A stretch of 64,000 bases of DNA from Liolophura sinensis (Eukaryota > Mollusca > Polyplacophora > Chitonida > Chitonidae), in NCBI RefSeq assembly GCF_032854445.1, contig NC_088302.1, positions 22,641,788 through 22,705,787 on the forward strand, read 5' to 3'. Positions 1 through 14,000 of the stretch are shown here, piece after piece. Every line of letters begins with the position of its first letter. Within the stretch, counting starts at the first letter, position 1. The translations under genes and the position numbers were made by a program. The notes under the pieces are model-generated. The model ran no database searches. It was not told where the DNA came from and saw only the letters and a list, made by a program, of their open reading frames with translations.

Positions 1-3000
1 TGCATATACATGTAAGTTGTACATGGACATATCACATGTTTTGTGAGGAGACTCCATGTTGATAGTACAGAGCAGCCAGGATGCTGCAGTTGCAGTTATA
101 AAGACAAAATTAAGTTATGGAAGGAAGAGACAGGAGACAGCTTTGTATCCTTTAGTTACCTGATTCCATCCGCTAGCATTGCTTGATTAGTTTGTCTTCA
201 AGTTTTGAGTAGGTGAGAAAAGCATTTAATTGGCTGATCACCTTTCCTGTAAGGGATAGGGTGTGTTTTACAGTACATGGCCAGCTGTGTGATGGCTCCG
301 TATTTGCCGGCGATGACATGCATGCTGGATTTATCGACCAGACTGCCGGCTATCACTGCCTGACTGCCTCCAATTATTTACCCTTGCAAGCTGACAATAT
401 TTTATTCATGGCATGTGTCAGGTTCAGAACTAAAGCCCGCCGTCCTCGGGATAACATGTGCGGATGAATTAGAAAGTTTCCCTGCTGGAAAAAAAAGTAG
501 GTACAGTATAGGATAGAAAACTATATTGTTGGAAAAGCTGATCTGGATAGATCCTGTGTAGTACTGTCATTATCATGGCAGAGCTTAGCTTGTGTTCAGT
601 ACGCCATGGGTCTACCACAGGAGAAGGTCTAGTAAAGCTAAGGTGTGGCTAATAGTTACTTTGTGATTAGCAGCCCCACAATTAGAATAAGGAGAAGTTC
701 CTTGGCAAGATCTTTTGTGAAAAGTATAAAGACATTTCTTACACTTTTAGGTTTTCTGCAGAATAGATTAGTGGCTGACTTTCATTCTTTGATAGTTCGG
801 TGGTACAGGTACGAAAAATGCAGGTTTCTCTGACCGGAGCAAGTCATGACGTATTCCCATTGTTTGAGTTTGTTGAGGAGTTAAGGAGAGATTGTGACTT
901 TCAACACTACCCTTGGTTACATTGACTCTACTGTAGCTCAGTGATTGGCAAATACAGACATGTATATTGTAAGTACCAAATTTAAGCAAAATGGAGGATA
1001 GTAAAATGTCTGAGAAATGTCCAAGGAAAAACAATTGCAAAACGTACCCAGATCAGAGCTTGGTTCTGCAAAACAACCACAAAAGTCTCCCAGATATTTG
1101 AACATTGTTTGAACTTAAACCCTTGAGTTATTTTCATACCTGTCCCTCAGGTTTCTCACCTGTGGCTTATCAATGTTTTGGTGACAACAGGAGGCAGTGT
1201 ACATCAGTTGTACTAACTGGAATTATGGACCATTCCTTGAATGCCACTTACCATGACCAACTGAATGTAAATGTTTATAGGACAGCTTTCTCATCAATAC
1301 AGGTCAATGTAATGGCTATTGTTTCTTCATTTGGAACAGAGAGCCTCCCGAATCTCTTCCATTTGTGGTCATGTGCCATTTTCCACTTGTTTTGGTTATA
1401 GCCTGTAAGAATGCCTTTAGTATGGGACGTGAGGGAAAGAATGGTGTATTGGGAAGGCCTTGTGTTTTGCACAGTACGAGAGGGTAAAACAGTTGTGTGC
1501 TGAGAACAGAGCCGTGTTCATACTGCACTGATGCTGTTGTCTTTGTGAAGGCAAATAAAAAGTATTGATATTTTTACACTTTTTGTTTTTTTTGGTTTTT
1601 TTTGCTCTCTTTTTCTCATGTTTTCAGTATTGACGCAACTCCATCAGTGAAGCTCTCAGCAGAGGTAGTCATGTTATAGATGGACGTGAGTCCTTCCTCA
1701 CTCTGTCCATTTTCTGCGAGCACTGCTGGAAAGCATTGTTTGGTGCGACATAACAAATGGCATGCCAAATAAACGAATGGTTTGTTTGCCAGAGAATCAC
1801 AATATCTTTTCAGAGCTCCCATGTTGACCGATAAGCCTGTTAAAAAGAGTGATAATGACAAATATAACCGAATCTTCCACGTGTATGTTTACCTGTAGCA
1901 CACTTTGTGATTATAGTGTTCGTTTCCGTGTTTTGGGTGAGGCTGTTCTTAGTATTGCATTGGTTTATTCTTGATACATGTATTTGCTGATATCCTGTAT
2001 ACACACATATATCTATGTTCAACAATTCTGATCATAGTCTTGATGGTGAGAGTAATTGTTCTATAGAGAGAATATATTATTTGCTATGGAATCAGAAAAC
2101 ATCCTTAACACAGAATACAGAGACAAACAGATATTACAATTCAATTCACCTTCTCAAATTAACAGAGTAATTAATGATCACATAGAATTGTTAAACCGAA
2201 CATGAATCAAGACAAAGAAATTAAGTGGGAACATTAAATGAATGCTACATGTAGATTTGTCAAAACAAGGCTTTCTATCAGCCTAAGCATAAATCAGAAC
2301 CTAATCTCCGTCATCAAGTCCCCAAGAGCAGTTCATTGTTCAGACCAATTTGTCTGCCAAGTAGGGCTTGTGATGGTTTTCCGGGTTGATACCTGCCAGA
2401 ACCTTGATCTTACACTAATTATCTGTGACCTCAAGCCAGATCAGAGCTTGACACAAATTGTAACTCTCCCCACTAACCACTTCTCTGCACCCAAAAGCTT
2501 TGTCCTGCTCTGTTGTGCTTATTTGGGGGCATATGCCACTTTGCCTGACCCATTGTTCCCATGGCATGACTAGGGGGTGAAAATTAAAGGGGAGTATAGT
2601 TTGGAGAGCTTAATGAAGCCTAGCCTTTGTGCTACCTGCACATGGCGGTCATCTTTACCTGGGGGATTCACATGTGACCAGATGGCAGGTTGACTACCAG
2701 GCCTTAGATGGTCATTGAAGACAAGAGAGTATTAAATTTGGAAAGTGGGAAAACAATTCACCAGTGGTACAGTATAAATTGGCAGCTGTACATGTACAAA
2801 GCTGCATGAAGGCATGTACCATTTCATGAGGGATTTCTGCTCCAAACTAGGGAAAACATGTCTCTAAAATATCTTCCAAAAAGTGCCTTTTAAACACAGA
2901 TGGAAATAAGTCATAAAATATTACTTTTGGTGGTGAAGCTGACATATGTGAGAACATCTGACCAGGAAAAATATACATGCAGCATTACTGTTGAAATCGA

Positions 3001-5090
3001 GTTGTACTCTATTAAACAGTATTCAAGTTTGCCTATCACTGGACAGGTGGAAGTACTGTAGGATGAACCCTTTTTAACAGTGCTTTGATACACTGGTACG
3101 TACAAGCACACCTAAACCATCTGGCAGACTTAACTTTTTGTTGGTCAGCAGAACAAGGGAGCCAACTCCAAACAATCCTTGACCAGCTTGTTGACAGGAC
3201 AATAGGTGATGCAGTACTGCCAAAGGTGCCTCTAGCACCCTGTCAATTCTGCCCCCTTTAATGGCAGTGCGAGGGGTGTGAACAATAGAGGTTGTAGCAT
3301 TTTGGAGTGTGGAGCCTAAGCCCAGGTAATGGAGCTGTTGTGTGAGCTGAATGGCCAGAACATGTGGCTTCATCTGAAGCTCTGGGTTCCCTAATGGTCT
3401 TGCTTTTGTTGCCTGATGAAAGGCTAGGAACCAGTGTCCATTCAGGTCCTCTTAGTGCAGGGCAGTGAAGCTTGCTGTAGGTCAATAACACAGGCTTTTG
3501 ATGCTGTATCCCAGTGACATATGGTTTCTCATGCAGAACCAATTTCTTTCGTTAACTTCACCCTCTCCCCCTACACTTCCAACCTTGTGACACCCCAGGG
3601 GAACTTATAATACATAAATTGTCCCCCTAGCACACCTGTAAGCTTTATGGAAATATTGATAATTTCCCTGAAATGCTGATCTGTTACCTGTAAATGGAAG
3701 GCTTGGACAGGACCACAGGCTCTCGACTACATGTGCAGTGGCATGGTTATTGCGTGCATCCCTAGTAGCTTTCTTTCTTCAAGCTCCAACAAGAGGTTTA
3801 ACCGCACATAGCCATTAATCACCTTATTTAAGCTGCACTAATTAAATGTCAGGAATCAGATAAATATATTGGGTCGGGCAAATTTAATCACCTAGCTGCC
3901 TCTAATTGTCCAGTCAATTTCTGAAAACCTCCGGATGAAGGCCTAATGCACACAAAGACATTGACAACAGAGACTGTGTAATTTGGTTAAACTAAGAACA
4001 AATGTGGCTCACAGAAAATGTGCTTTGTTGCTGTATTTGGAAGAACTGCTATGAAAATTATAATTTGCTTTGGGGAGTTAAAATACTAATTTTTTGATTC
4101 TCATAGGTTTTGTAGAATTATTTGTACTTATTACCTTCACTTTTTTTATATTCTGCCTATTCACATGGCTTGATCTAATTGGGGTTTTTTTTGTATTTTT
4201 TTTTTTTTTTGTATTTTTGATTTACATGGTCTGTGGTTACTGAAAACATACATAAAGTAAACTTGTGAAAGGCTACTCACTCGATAGTCTTTGTGCATGT
4301 GTACTTGGATCATAAGTTGTGTACATCATAACTTCATAATTCACGTTTTGCTTCATAGGTAAAAATAAATATAATTTCTGCTGGTGGATATGCTGTATAA
4401 ATATAGATCAAAGAGATCAGGATATGTTGCTGTGGTCTGTGCCTTGGAGGGAGGCAAAAATCAGTTTGACCCGTTAACATCAAAAGCTCTTGTTCAAGTT
4501 GACTAATAAGTGCGAAGTAGGAAAGAAGTTAAATGGAACCCACTGTGACAGAACATATATGTGTTTTGTTCAACGTATCTGATAAACTGCTGAACTCAGC
4601 AAATGGTTTCATCAGTGGCAGATGAGGGTTTTGTTTTTGTTCTTTTTTTTTTTTTTGTCATTTTCACTTAATCCTTTGTGAACAGAGTGTATGAAGGACC
4701 TGATGTGGTGTGTGAAGTAGATGAACAACATCCATGCAACTACATTTGTTTTTTTCCAAGCTGCATCTACAGTCTTAACTTGCCAACGAATATGTGTATA
4801 GATTACATGTACTGTATATCTAATCCCAAACAAAGCTGTTTGGGAAATATGTCTTGAGCAAAATTAAATCAGAACTAACACAAAAGTAGGGAAAAATATT
4901 AAATACTACAACAGAATGTCCATTCTCAGGTCTGCTGGTGTTCAAACCCAGTTTCAGTAAGTTTGTCAAATGTCAAACACCAATCGACTAAATTTATAAT
5001 TCAGGTCATCTACACCACTAGTTGGTCAGCTGGTCATGCAGAGGCCTGGTTTCCCCAGTGTACATATGTTGTATTTTCTACTCTTTCCAG
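1..5090. other. Non-coding stretch upstream of the HNRNPK start exon
   Basis: No open frame here is long or recognisable enough to call. The HNRNPK start-codon exon is preceded by a good splice acceptor at 5089-5090, so at least one 5' UTR exon lies upstream, in this stretch or before the window. Most of it is therefore probably a first intron. The antisense frame at 3074-3373 (99 codons) has no recognisable domain and I do not call it. Confidence 0.5.
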
Positions 5091-5095
5091 GAAGT

Positions 5096-8000
5096 ATGAA
5101 AAGGCCCCATGATGAGGAAAGTGGTCGCCGTGACGACGGGGGTCATAAGCGAAGACGGGGTGGAGATGGCCCTCGATCTGAAGTACGCGTTTTACTCCAG
5201 AGCAAGGTGAGTGAGAGTTCCGCTGAATCTAGGGCACTTGTTCGTGATGTTAAAGTTTGCTTTACATCATTTGAGATGTCAAAATCCAACCTCGTCATTA
5301 GCATCAACAACCCCAATCACTTAGCCATTTTGACTATTCAGGGCTCCTGTTTGACTTGGTACCAATTTGTATGTTCTAGGTTGTTTGCCAGTTCTTTGAC
5401 CATGAAAATCGTAACTGCCATTGTCTTCAGTTTCAGGGCAACATTTAGACTTTTTTTTTGTGTGTGTGTACATAGGTTTTTGGTCATTTGGCATTCCAGT
5501 GGAGATCTAGAGAGAGCCTGACCTTACTTGTCATTTCAGAGGCTCCACATTGAGAAGTAGCCATAATGACGCAGTGGTAGTAGGCAATACCTAATAAAGG
5601 CTCTTCATGGAAAAAAACACAAGTGCTTCCTTTGTGGTAAAGGATTCGTTTGTCTTTATTTCTGGCATAGAAAAGAAGGATTTAATGATGCTTTTGATGG
5701 CTTGCACTCCGTGGTCTTTGCAGTAGAGAGAGTTGCCTAGCGAAACGGAGCAGTGTTCTGTGACTGACTGAGGGGTAATGGAGAGGCTGTATTAGGGAGG
5801 GTAATTTCTAGCCTTACCTTGTGTCCACTATTGATTTACACCTGCAATTGTAGAGGGCTCTAAGGAGAAGGTGAGCCTGTAATGGTCTAAAAACCCAACA
5901 TCGATAAGACCATTGATTGAGTGCCCCAGCCATTGTGTATGCAAAATCGAATTACTTAAAATGAATTATTCAAAGAGCGATCAAACTTTGCCCAGCCACT
6001 AGCCTTATTGGTACCTTTAGACAGGCTGAGGCAGCACCCGCTCTTCCTTCTACCCACCCACCTCCTTTAGGGCACTACCTGTATGTTTACTGAGTCATGT
6101 TACCCTCAAATCTACCATCATGAAGCGGCAGCCTTAACCAGCCTTTATCGATTCTTCACAGAAATTTCCCCTCCCCAGAAAATATTTGCATTCTCTCAAA
6201 ATTATACGACAAATAAAGCCTGCCACATTGAGTAATTACATATTGGAATTTGAACTCTGTTAGCCATAGCATGTCGACCAGAAACAGGGCTATTTAGGAC
6301 CATTATCTTGCCAAGCGTTGTCATAGCTACAGCAAAGCAGAACAATCGTGCACATGTAACAAATAAAAAATGAAAGTGTGCTGTTGTCTCTTATGTCGGA
6401 TCCATTAGAACGTAACTCTTTTGTAAATCGTACCACGGATGTGTATGTACACACAAAACAAAAGTGTCTCACTTTATTCCTGGCTCTGTTGGACATTAAC
6501 ATTGCACACACGGTTTTGCTTAAAGCAGAGCTTTGTGATATGTCAGAATGCTATTGTTTTGCTAAGAATTCTCACTAGAAGGCACATTAACTTCCACATG
6601 CTGCCCTGTGCCAAATGTATCCTTCATTCATTGCATGTTTCCCTGACAACATTTGTTGTATGAGCGCAAATATGGACGGTTTTATAGATGGACAAGCACT
6701 TCAGCTCATCGATTTCCTCTCAATTCTTATGATTTTACACAGAAATGGAAATAACTATGAAGTGTTCAGTTAGAACCCTATTAAGATTTTAAACATTTGC
6801 AGACAGGAACCCTGAAAGTACAGATACTACATGCATCTTCTTACTGCTGGAAGACGTGCACATTACATGCGAAAATGTTGGGCAGTTGGAGTCAGTATCA
6901 GTGTCATAGATCTGACTTCTGACCTTATGGCAAGCTGTACATAAAATAAGGATAAACAGCGTTTGAAAGCCCCAAAATAGCCTACTGTGTAGACATGTGA
7001 ACAGATGAACCCTGTGTTCAAAGCTTAACATGTCACCAGGTGTTCACACACAGGAGTTCGAGCCAGGTGTGCGGGTTTGATGTAGATGCAGATTAAATAA
7101 AAATGATGTTATCTCTCTCTCTCTCCCTCCGTAAAAGAGACCAGTGGAGGAATTAACAAGAATTCCATGTTTGCCCTGGGATTTGCACAGATAGAACAGT
7201 TTACAGAGCACGTCAATACCTGTCCAGGTGATGGCCTACCGGTACAGGTATAGAAAGGGCCAAATGTTCCCTGTTACTCTGTCCTCAATTATTCACCAAT
7301 TCTCTTCAGCAATGGTCTTGGAGCATGGAACTGCCATGAATATTAGAGCGTGTTTGTCTTGGTAACTGGCAGTAGGTTTTGTTTGGAGGCTTGCTTGTTC
7401 CACCTCTCAATCAACCCACTCAGCTTTCAATTAGAAGCATGTACAACTCAAGTGCTGTTGATGGATCTGCTGGCCAGGTAGATGAGGGATTGTTTCATAT
7501 AATATTAATAGCTGGAATAAAGGAATAGAAGAGCAGCAGTGAAGTACACAACAGAACCTGAAATGCTTCACCCTCTGTACCAGATGTGGTTTATTGATGC
7601 TGACAGCCCCTCATAATGGGCTTTGTTAGTAACCACGGACTCAAACTTAAAACATGCCTCAACCTGACAAATGTGTGCAGTTTTGTTCTGTAGATTTGTA
7701 GATGTACAGAATTTTATATCTGCCTGCACAGGATTGTCAATACCTACATTGCACATATATTTTTAGTTTTATCATTCATATATTTTTGTATCAGTTCAGT
7801 TTTCTTCCACCATGATGCTGGCCCTTGTCGTATTAGTGAAATTTTCAGGAGTAAGGTGTAAAACACCAATCAGATGTATAAAAAATAAAACATGCGGTCA
7901 AAGTATTTTTATATACATATACAATACAATTTTTTATATATGTATATAAAAAATTGGGAAATATTCAAGTTGCTCTGTTTCTTGGCGATTTTTAGTTAAT

Positions 8001-11000
8001 CGTACGTGCATTTCTTTTGTAGAATGCAGGAGCTATAATAGGCAAGCAGGGAAGCAACATAAAACGTCTGCGCTCTGAGGTATGTATCGACGTCCTGTTT
8101 GTAGGTTCCTGTTCAATTTCATCATTCAAACCAGGACTTGAACATAGAATCTCTCTACCTGTAAATACAGTTGTCCTTAAAAGAAAAAGAAAATATCAGA
8201 GGACATACCTGTTGACTGTATGTCTTTAAGTTTGTAAACTTTGAGCAGTCAAACTCAAGCTGCAGAAAATCACTCCCAGTTCTTCTTATGTCTTCCAAGT
8301 CCAGCTGTGTCAAGTTTTTCCCAGTTCTTCTCGGTCCGCATGTCTCCGTGGACAGGTTATAATAACACGGCCAGCTCCCACTTTGGTCTGACCCAAGACA
8401 AGTCCAGTCTCCATCTCCAGTTATTTTAGCTAATTCATGTCTCTTTATTAAGTTTGTTCTCAACAGCAGCCATGCACAGCCTAAACCCAAATGGAGCCAC
8501 AAATACTGGCTCTCGGGGAAGATGTTTGTTCTGATTCTCTGTCAGTATAAGTATTATATAATTTTGTCAACTGCCATTGCCCTTTTGTCTGATAATTGAC
8601 GTGGTTTTGTTATCTCGCCATCTCCCACAATTCCATCCTCCTGCCCTACATCCATCTTTGTATTGACCAATGGCCCGTACTCTACACCCACGTTGCCCCT
8701 GACTATGGAACTTGTGCCCGCCCACTCCATCCGACCCATGATGCAGTACAATGCAAATGTTACAGTGCCCGATAGCAACGGCCCGGAACGGTAGGCACCC
8801 TCCTTCTCTCTCTAACTTCCAGTATTTAGCGCATTTGCCATGCCCGCAAATGCAATATCCTCGGGGGGTAAATGCTTGAGTTCTGATTTACTCTTCAATA
8901 TGCGGCTCTCTTGCATTATTTGGTTGCCGTCTGTGTGTGCACTCTGCCACCCTAGCTTTGGGGTTCGTCTTTAGAGTAATCTCACCATGAAATATACATG
9001 TATCCATCACAAGTCTTCTGTCCACTTTTTGTTTCCCATGGATTAAAATTAAAAAAAAAAAAATTAATTTTAACTTGATTAAAAAAAAAGAAAAGAAATG
9101 ACTAAGCCTTTTGCCCAATGACACCTATGTAGTTTGTAATAACTTCAGGAAAAAAAAGGCGATGTACAGTACTCTTCTGCTTTAAAAGTTTGAAAGTTTC
9201 CTTATTATGGGATGTATACTTGTACTAACCTATGTGTTAATGCCATTATAATAACCTTGCTTTGTTGGTGTTTTATTTTTGATTCTGAATTTTTTTTTTT
9301 TTTTTTTTTGATTTGGGTAAGGTTTTGATGTGGTGGGTTGGGATGGATATTGGGGTTAGGGGGTTGGGATAGGGGTCCAGGGTACCCATAAGATATTAAC
9401 AGACCTTTTTAAGTACGGTCTGCCCTGTGACGCTTTTTTGACAAGATATTCAGTATTTCCACAGACATGTACATTGTAAGTCACAGGCACTGATAAACAT
9501 AATGCATACATGTATATGGCCAGCCTCTAATCTTAGGTTTCTTTACTGACCACAGTAATGCAACTTACTAATAGTTCTTGTAGGATTCCAGGGATTCAAA
9601 TTGTCCAAACTGGCACTAGTGCTACTTTGTTCATCTTTACAGTAATCCTGGGAGTTTACATGTAAAACAGCTTGTATTCGCACTGCAATCCTGCACATCC
9701 ACTTGGTTCTTGCTACTGACGTACATAAAACATTTCTAACTGTTTACTTCACACCTAGTTATAATAAGTGTTTGTCTGTTCATCTTTGAAAACAGATTTT
9801 AACAGGATAAAAAGTGTTTTTGAAACTCCCTCAGTCATTTGCTCTACGTGTAACTTGTTCATGGCCTATATGCCACAGTGACAGACTGTCATCTTTTGAC
9901 TGACAGAAAGTTTTCATCATAACCCAGAATCATCGTAACTAGTTCTCAAACTATGTATTTTTTATGTGACTAATAACAACACTCAACAATGTTGCCGAGT
10001 AAACGTGTACTTACATTTTGTTCGTTGTTTTTCTTGCAGGATCTTGACCATTTCTTCAGAGTTGGATTCTGCTCTCGACTGCTTGTTAGATGTTATCCCT
10101 AACTTAGAAGACGTAAGTTAAACTTCATTTTAATAGAAATTTCCATTTGCTTATTTATTTCATTCTGTTTAATATTGTACTCAAGAATTTTTCATTCATA
10201 CAGAACAGTGGCAGTTAGGTTTATCGTTGGAGAAAACTGGGCTTTTTGCCTCCAAGAACCTGATACGCCTGATTATTGTGAAACGAAATGAAAATACTCA
10301 GTTTTAATCTTAAACATTTGAATTTTTGCACATTGCACTAGCAATTTCTGTGAACAGCAGTGAAATATTGTCAGTCTTTGAGATTACATGTATGCTGTAA
10401 AAATTAAACTAAAGCTTACTTCTTGTCTCCATCAGTATCAACAGTATAAAGACTTAGACTTTGACTGTGAACTGCGACTGCTGATCCACCAAAGCCAGGC
10501 TGGCTGTATTATCGGCAGAGCTGGGTTCAAAATCAAGGAACTCCGCGAGGTATGTGTTACATTATTATCCTGAGACCTTTAACTTCAGCATTGTGCCTTG
10601 CAGTGAATTTCGTAACAAATCCCTTTCAGAATAAGAGAATTGTAGGTTTTGTTGAAACACAGGACGATCGATCAAGTCTGGTGTTTAGGGAGAATTTTTC
10701 TAGTTAGAAAATGAAAAATGAATCCTACAATTACATATAAGTGTGTATGTTTTCATCAGAAGACTTACACTTTTACTTTAACCAAGGGGCATAACTCTTT
10801 GTGAACAAAATAAATCAGCTACATATAGTCCAAATCACAAATCGCATGATGCAGAGAGCTGCTCAAACAGTAAAATATCTCAATAAAACTGTGAGAATTA
10901 TTAATGTACACAAAACTTACATATGTAAGTGTGTATGTTATTTACAGTGTCAAAATTAGGTAATTAGGGGAAATAATTAAAAAATAAATGGATTCTGTTA

Positions 11001-14000
11001 TTCAGAATTCTGTTACTAAAATTACACATGCACTAATATAAAGCAGGACATATTGAGGTAAGGAGAAACTTTGAACAGAGAATGATTTTTGAAGTTTTTT
11101 TTGTTTTTTTTTTGTTTTTAGAAAACAGGAGCCAACATCAAGGTGTACTCTAAAACATGTCCTGAATCAACAGACCGAATAGTTCAGCTGTCCGGGAAGC
11201 CAGAGACAGTGGTCAACTGTATCAGAATCATCTATGAGCTCCTAGAAACAGTGAGTTTTCTACTGCATTTCTAATGTAATGTTTACAAAATATTTTCTTG
11301 TGTAATACCTACATAGCTTTATTCATAACAGTTAAAAATCAGAAAGAATAAAGAAAAGAAACCGGTTGCTCTTTCTTGCAACAATCTTACAATGAGTAAA
11401 ATATGACCAGAGGTAGATTTAAGATTTCAGAAGTGTTCAAATATTTAATTTAGGTGGGAACTAAATTTATACATTAGTAAATTATTATTTCTCAGGCTCC
11501 CCCTAAAGGCCCTGTGCAGCCTTATGACCCCCACAACTATGACGAGTATTTCTCTCAGGAGTATGGGGGCTACACCCTGATAGAGGGAGGCAAGGGTAAA
11601 GGTGGGCGTGGCATGATCCCCAGAGGCATGGCCCCTCCCCCGAGAGGTGGGCTGTCTGCCAGGTAGGTCCTTGGCCCTTGTTGGAGTACTAATTGTGGAA
11701 TACAGTATAAATGTAGAATTTACAGACTCATCCACTTTTATTAGTCTGGATGACGGATGACGGTTTGGTGACAGATTTTAGTGGATTCTGATATTTACTC
11801 CCACAATATTTTTGTGGAGTTTGATTAATTTCTTGTAAGAGAAATTTAAGTATCAGCATGTAAAGTATCATATTAAATTCTTTATGTGTTTCTGGAAGTT
11901 CTTTTTTATGTACTGAGTTTGAAGTGAAATACAATAATTTGTGTCCTGAAGATAAACTATGTAAATAATCAGACAAAATGTACGAAATGTTAATAAGTTT
12001 CAGCATGTAAACTGTTCTCTTATCTTTTTCCAGGTCAGGTTTTGGCGGCGGCGGAATGGGTATGGGGGACATGGATGACTACAGTTATGGTAGGGTGCAG
12101 AATCGCGGAGGTAACATGGGGCGCTCATCAGGCCCACCCTCCCTCATGGGCTCGCGAGGAGGGCGTAACATGAGAGATGATAACAGTATGGGTGGAGGAA
12201 TGGGTGGACGATCAGGAGGCATGAGGCAAGTGGAAAGTGAAGGAAAATTAAGCTTTTAACTCAATTTTTTTATTCTTTGGACAAAAAATGATTTCATTAA
12301 ATTTGTTGTAAAATGATGTATTAAAATAATAAAATATTATAGTATTAAAATGTTAATGTTAAGAGTGCTGAACTTCTATCAAAGTTAACCATCCTATATC
12401 CAGGTAGGATAGAAAATCATTATTCTAGGCTAATAGATCATGTCAGTGATATAACATTCTATAAAAGCTACCTGAAAATATGCTTAGACCATGTAGTAGT
12501 CTGTAGCCTGAATGCCCGATTTATTGATTTATTCTTTTGCATTTTTCAGAGGAGGAATGAATTCTAATATGGGACGTGGAATGGGCAGCAGAGGGTTTGG
12601 AAATGGAAGCAGTAAGTAAAACATGCAAAGTTTATTCTACTGTTTATCAAAAAATATAGTGTTCTGTGAAAATTTTGTATGCCAAATATTTGGTTTGGCA
12701 TGTGAAAATGCTCTTTCCGAATCACATAATGGCCATTAAATGATACTTTGATTTGAGTTTTTTTAATAAGAAATTCATTTTACATGTAACCTCATTAAGA
12801 AAAAAACTCCTTAAGTATCTCTGTTAGGTGGTTCGGTCAGAATCTAGGAAAATGTGTCACTTGAAAAATGCTGATTTTATCTTAAGGCGACTAGGGTCTT
12901 AGACTTTCAATGTAGCCATTTCTGTACTTTTTTAAATATGTCAATTCATTTCAGTTTGAAACATATCAGTTCTGATATTAGTTGCTACACAAAACTAAAG
13001 CTTCTTGATATAATAGAAAGTTCGTGAAAGAAATGCCTAGTAATGAAGAAACAAATTGTTGATGTTGAGGGGAGCATTGTGACTGTGTTTCAGATTTTGG
13101 TGGTGAGATGGGAGGCAGTGGAGGTGGGGGAGGGTTTAGCCGGGGTAGTAGTGAGATGAACTTTACCCAGGACAGCATGGTGAGTGAGCCAGAGTCTCAG
13201 CGCACACATTCACGGGTGAATACAAACTTCTCAGACCATTTCCTTTGCTTTTTTTGTTTTCCTTGACAGCCTATTAACCACGTGTTCTTGTTAACATATT
13301 ACCCTCATTGTTGCCAACTTAACATGCATGGTTTACTGGAATGGCTTTGAACTGAAGTTTCAGTTTTGAAAAAAAGCTGCCAGCGTGTTGTTGAGATTGT
13401 AGTTTAAGTGTTGATAAAGATCTAAGTTGAACCTTAAATATAAAATTAAGAGTTAAGAATTTGAAATGCCATCTGATGTCTTGTAAAAATTATCTGTACT
13501 GGTTGGCATGTGCTTTAGAAAATGTGGCTGTTTAAATGATAAAGCCAGTGTAAAAGTTGTCTGACTTATCCTCAAAAGTGGCCCTTCCTGGAGATTTAAT
13601 TTGCCTGTTTAACTGTTTTAAATAATAATAATTAAAAGTTCTATTTGCTTGCTTTTGGATAAAATCTGATGAGTGAAAATAACTGCATTTGCTGAATTTG
13701 AAATTTATTTTAAATATGGTTATCGTAACATACGCTTGTTTTAAATAATTCTGCATTTGTTTGAGGTGTTCAGTTTTGCAAGAATTTTAGAGCTATTGAA
13801 AGATTTGAAAGATATACGTATTTAAAAATTTTAAACAAATTTTTATAAATTAAAATCTAATCAGTGTACATATACATTACAAGTTGAATGTTACTGTAGT
13901 ATTACTTGTGGCACACTCGTATACACCAAAATCTGTACATCTAAATGAATGAAGAGGTAATGTGTTAATATCAAACTTTTTTTATCTGGTGTTTGATTAC

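Noticed and set aside
5036-5095. Upstream Met at 5036 extending HNRNPK by 20 residues
   Set aside because: A splice acceptor at 5089-5090 separates this from the exon. The Met at 5096 matches the family's KRP...KRRR start.
12226-12262. Reading HNRNPK through the GC donor to the stop near 12259
   Set aside because: This would end the protein before KH3. The GC donor restores frame with three further Gly-rich and KH3 exons, so read-through is at most an intron-retained form.
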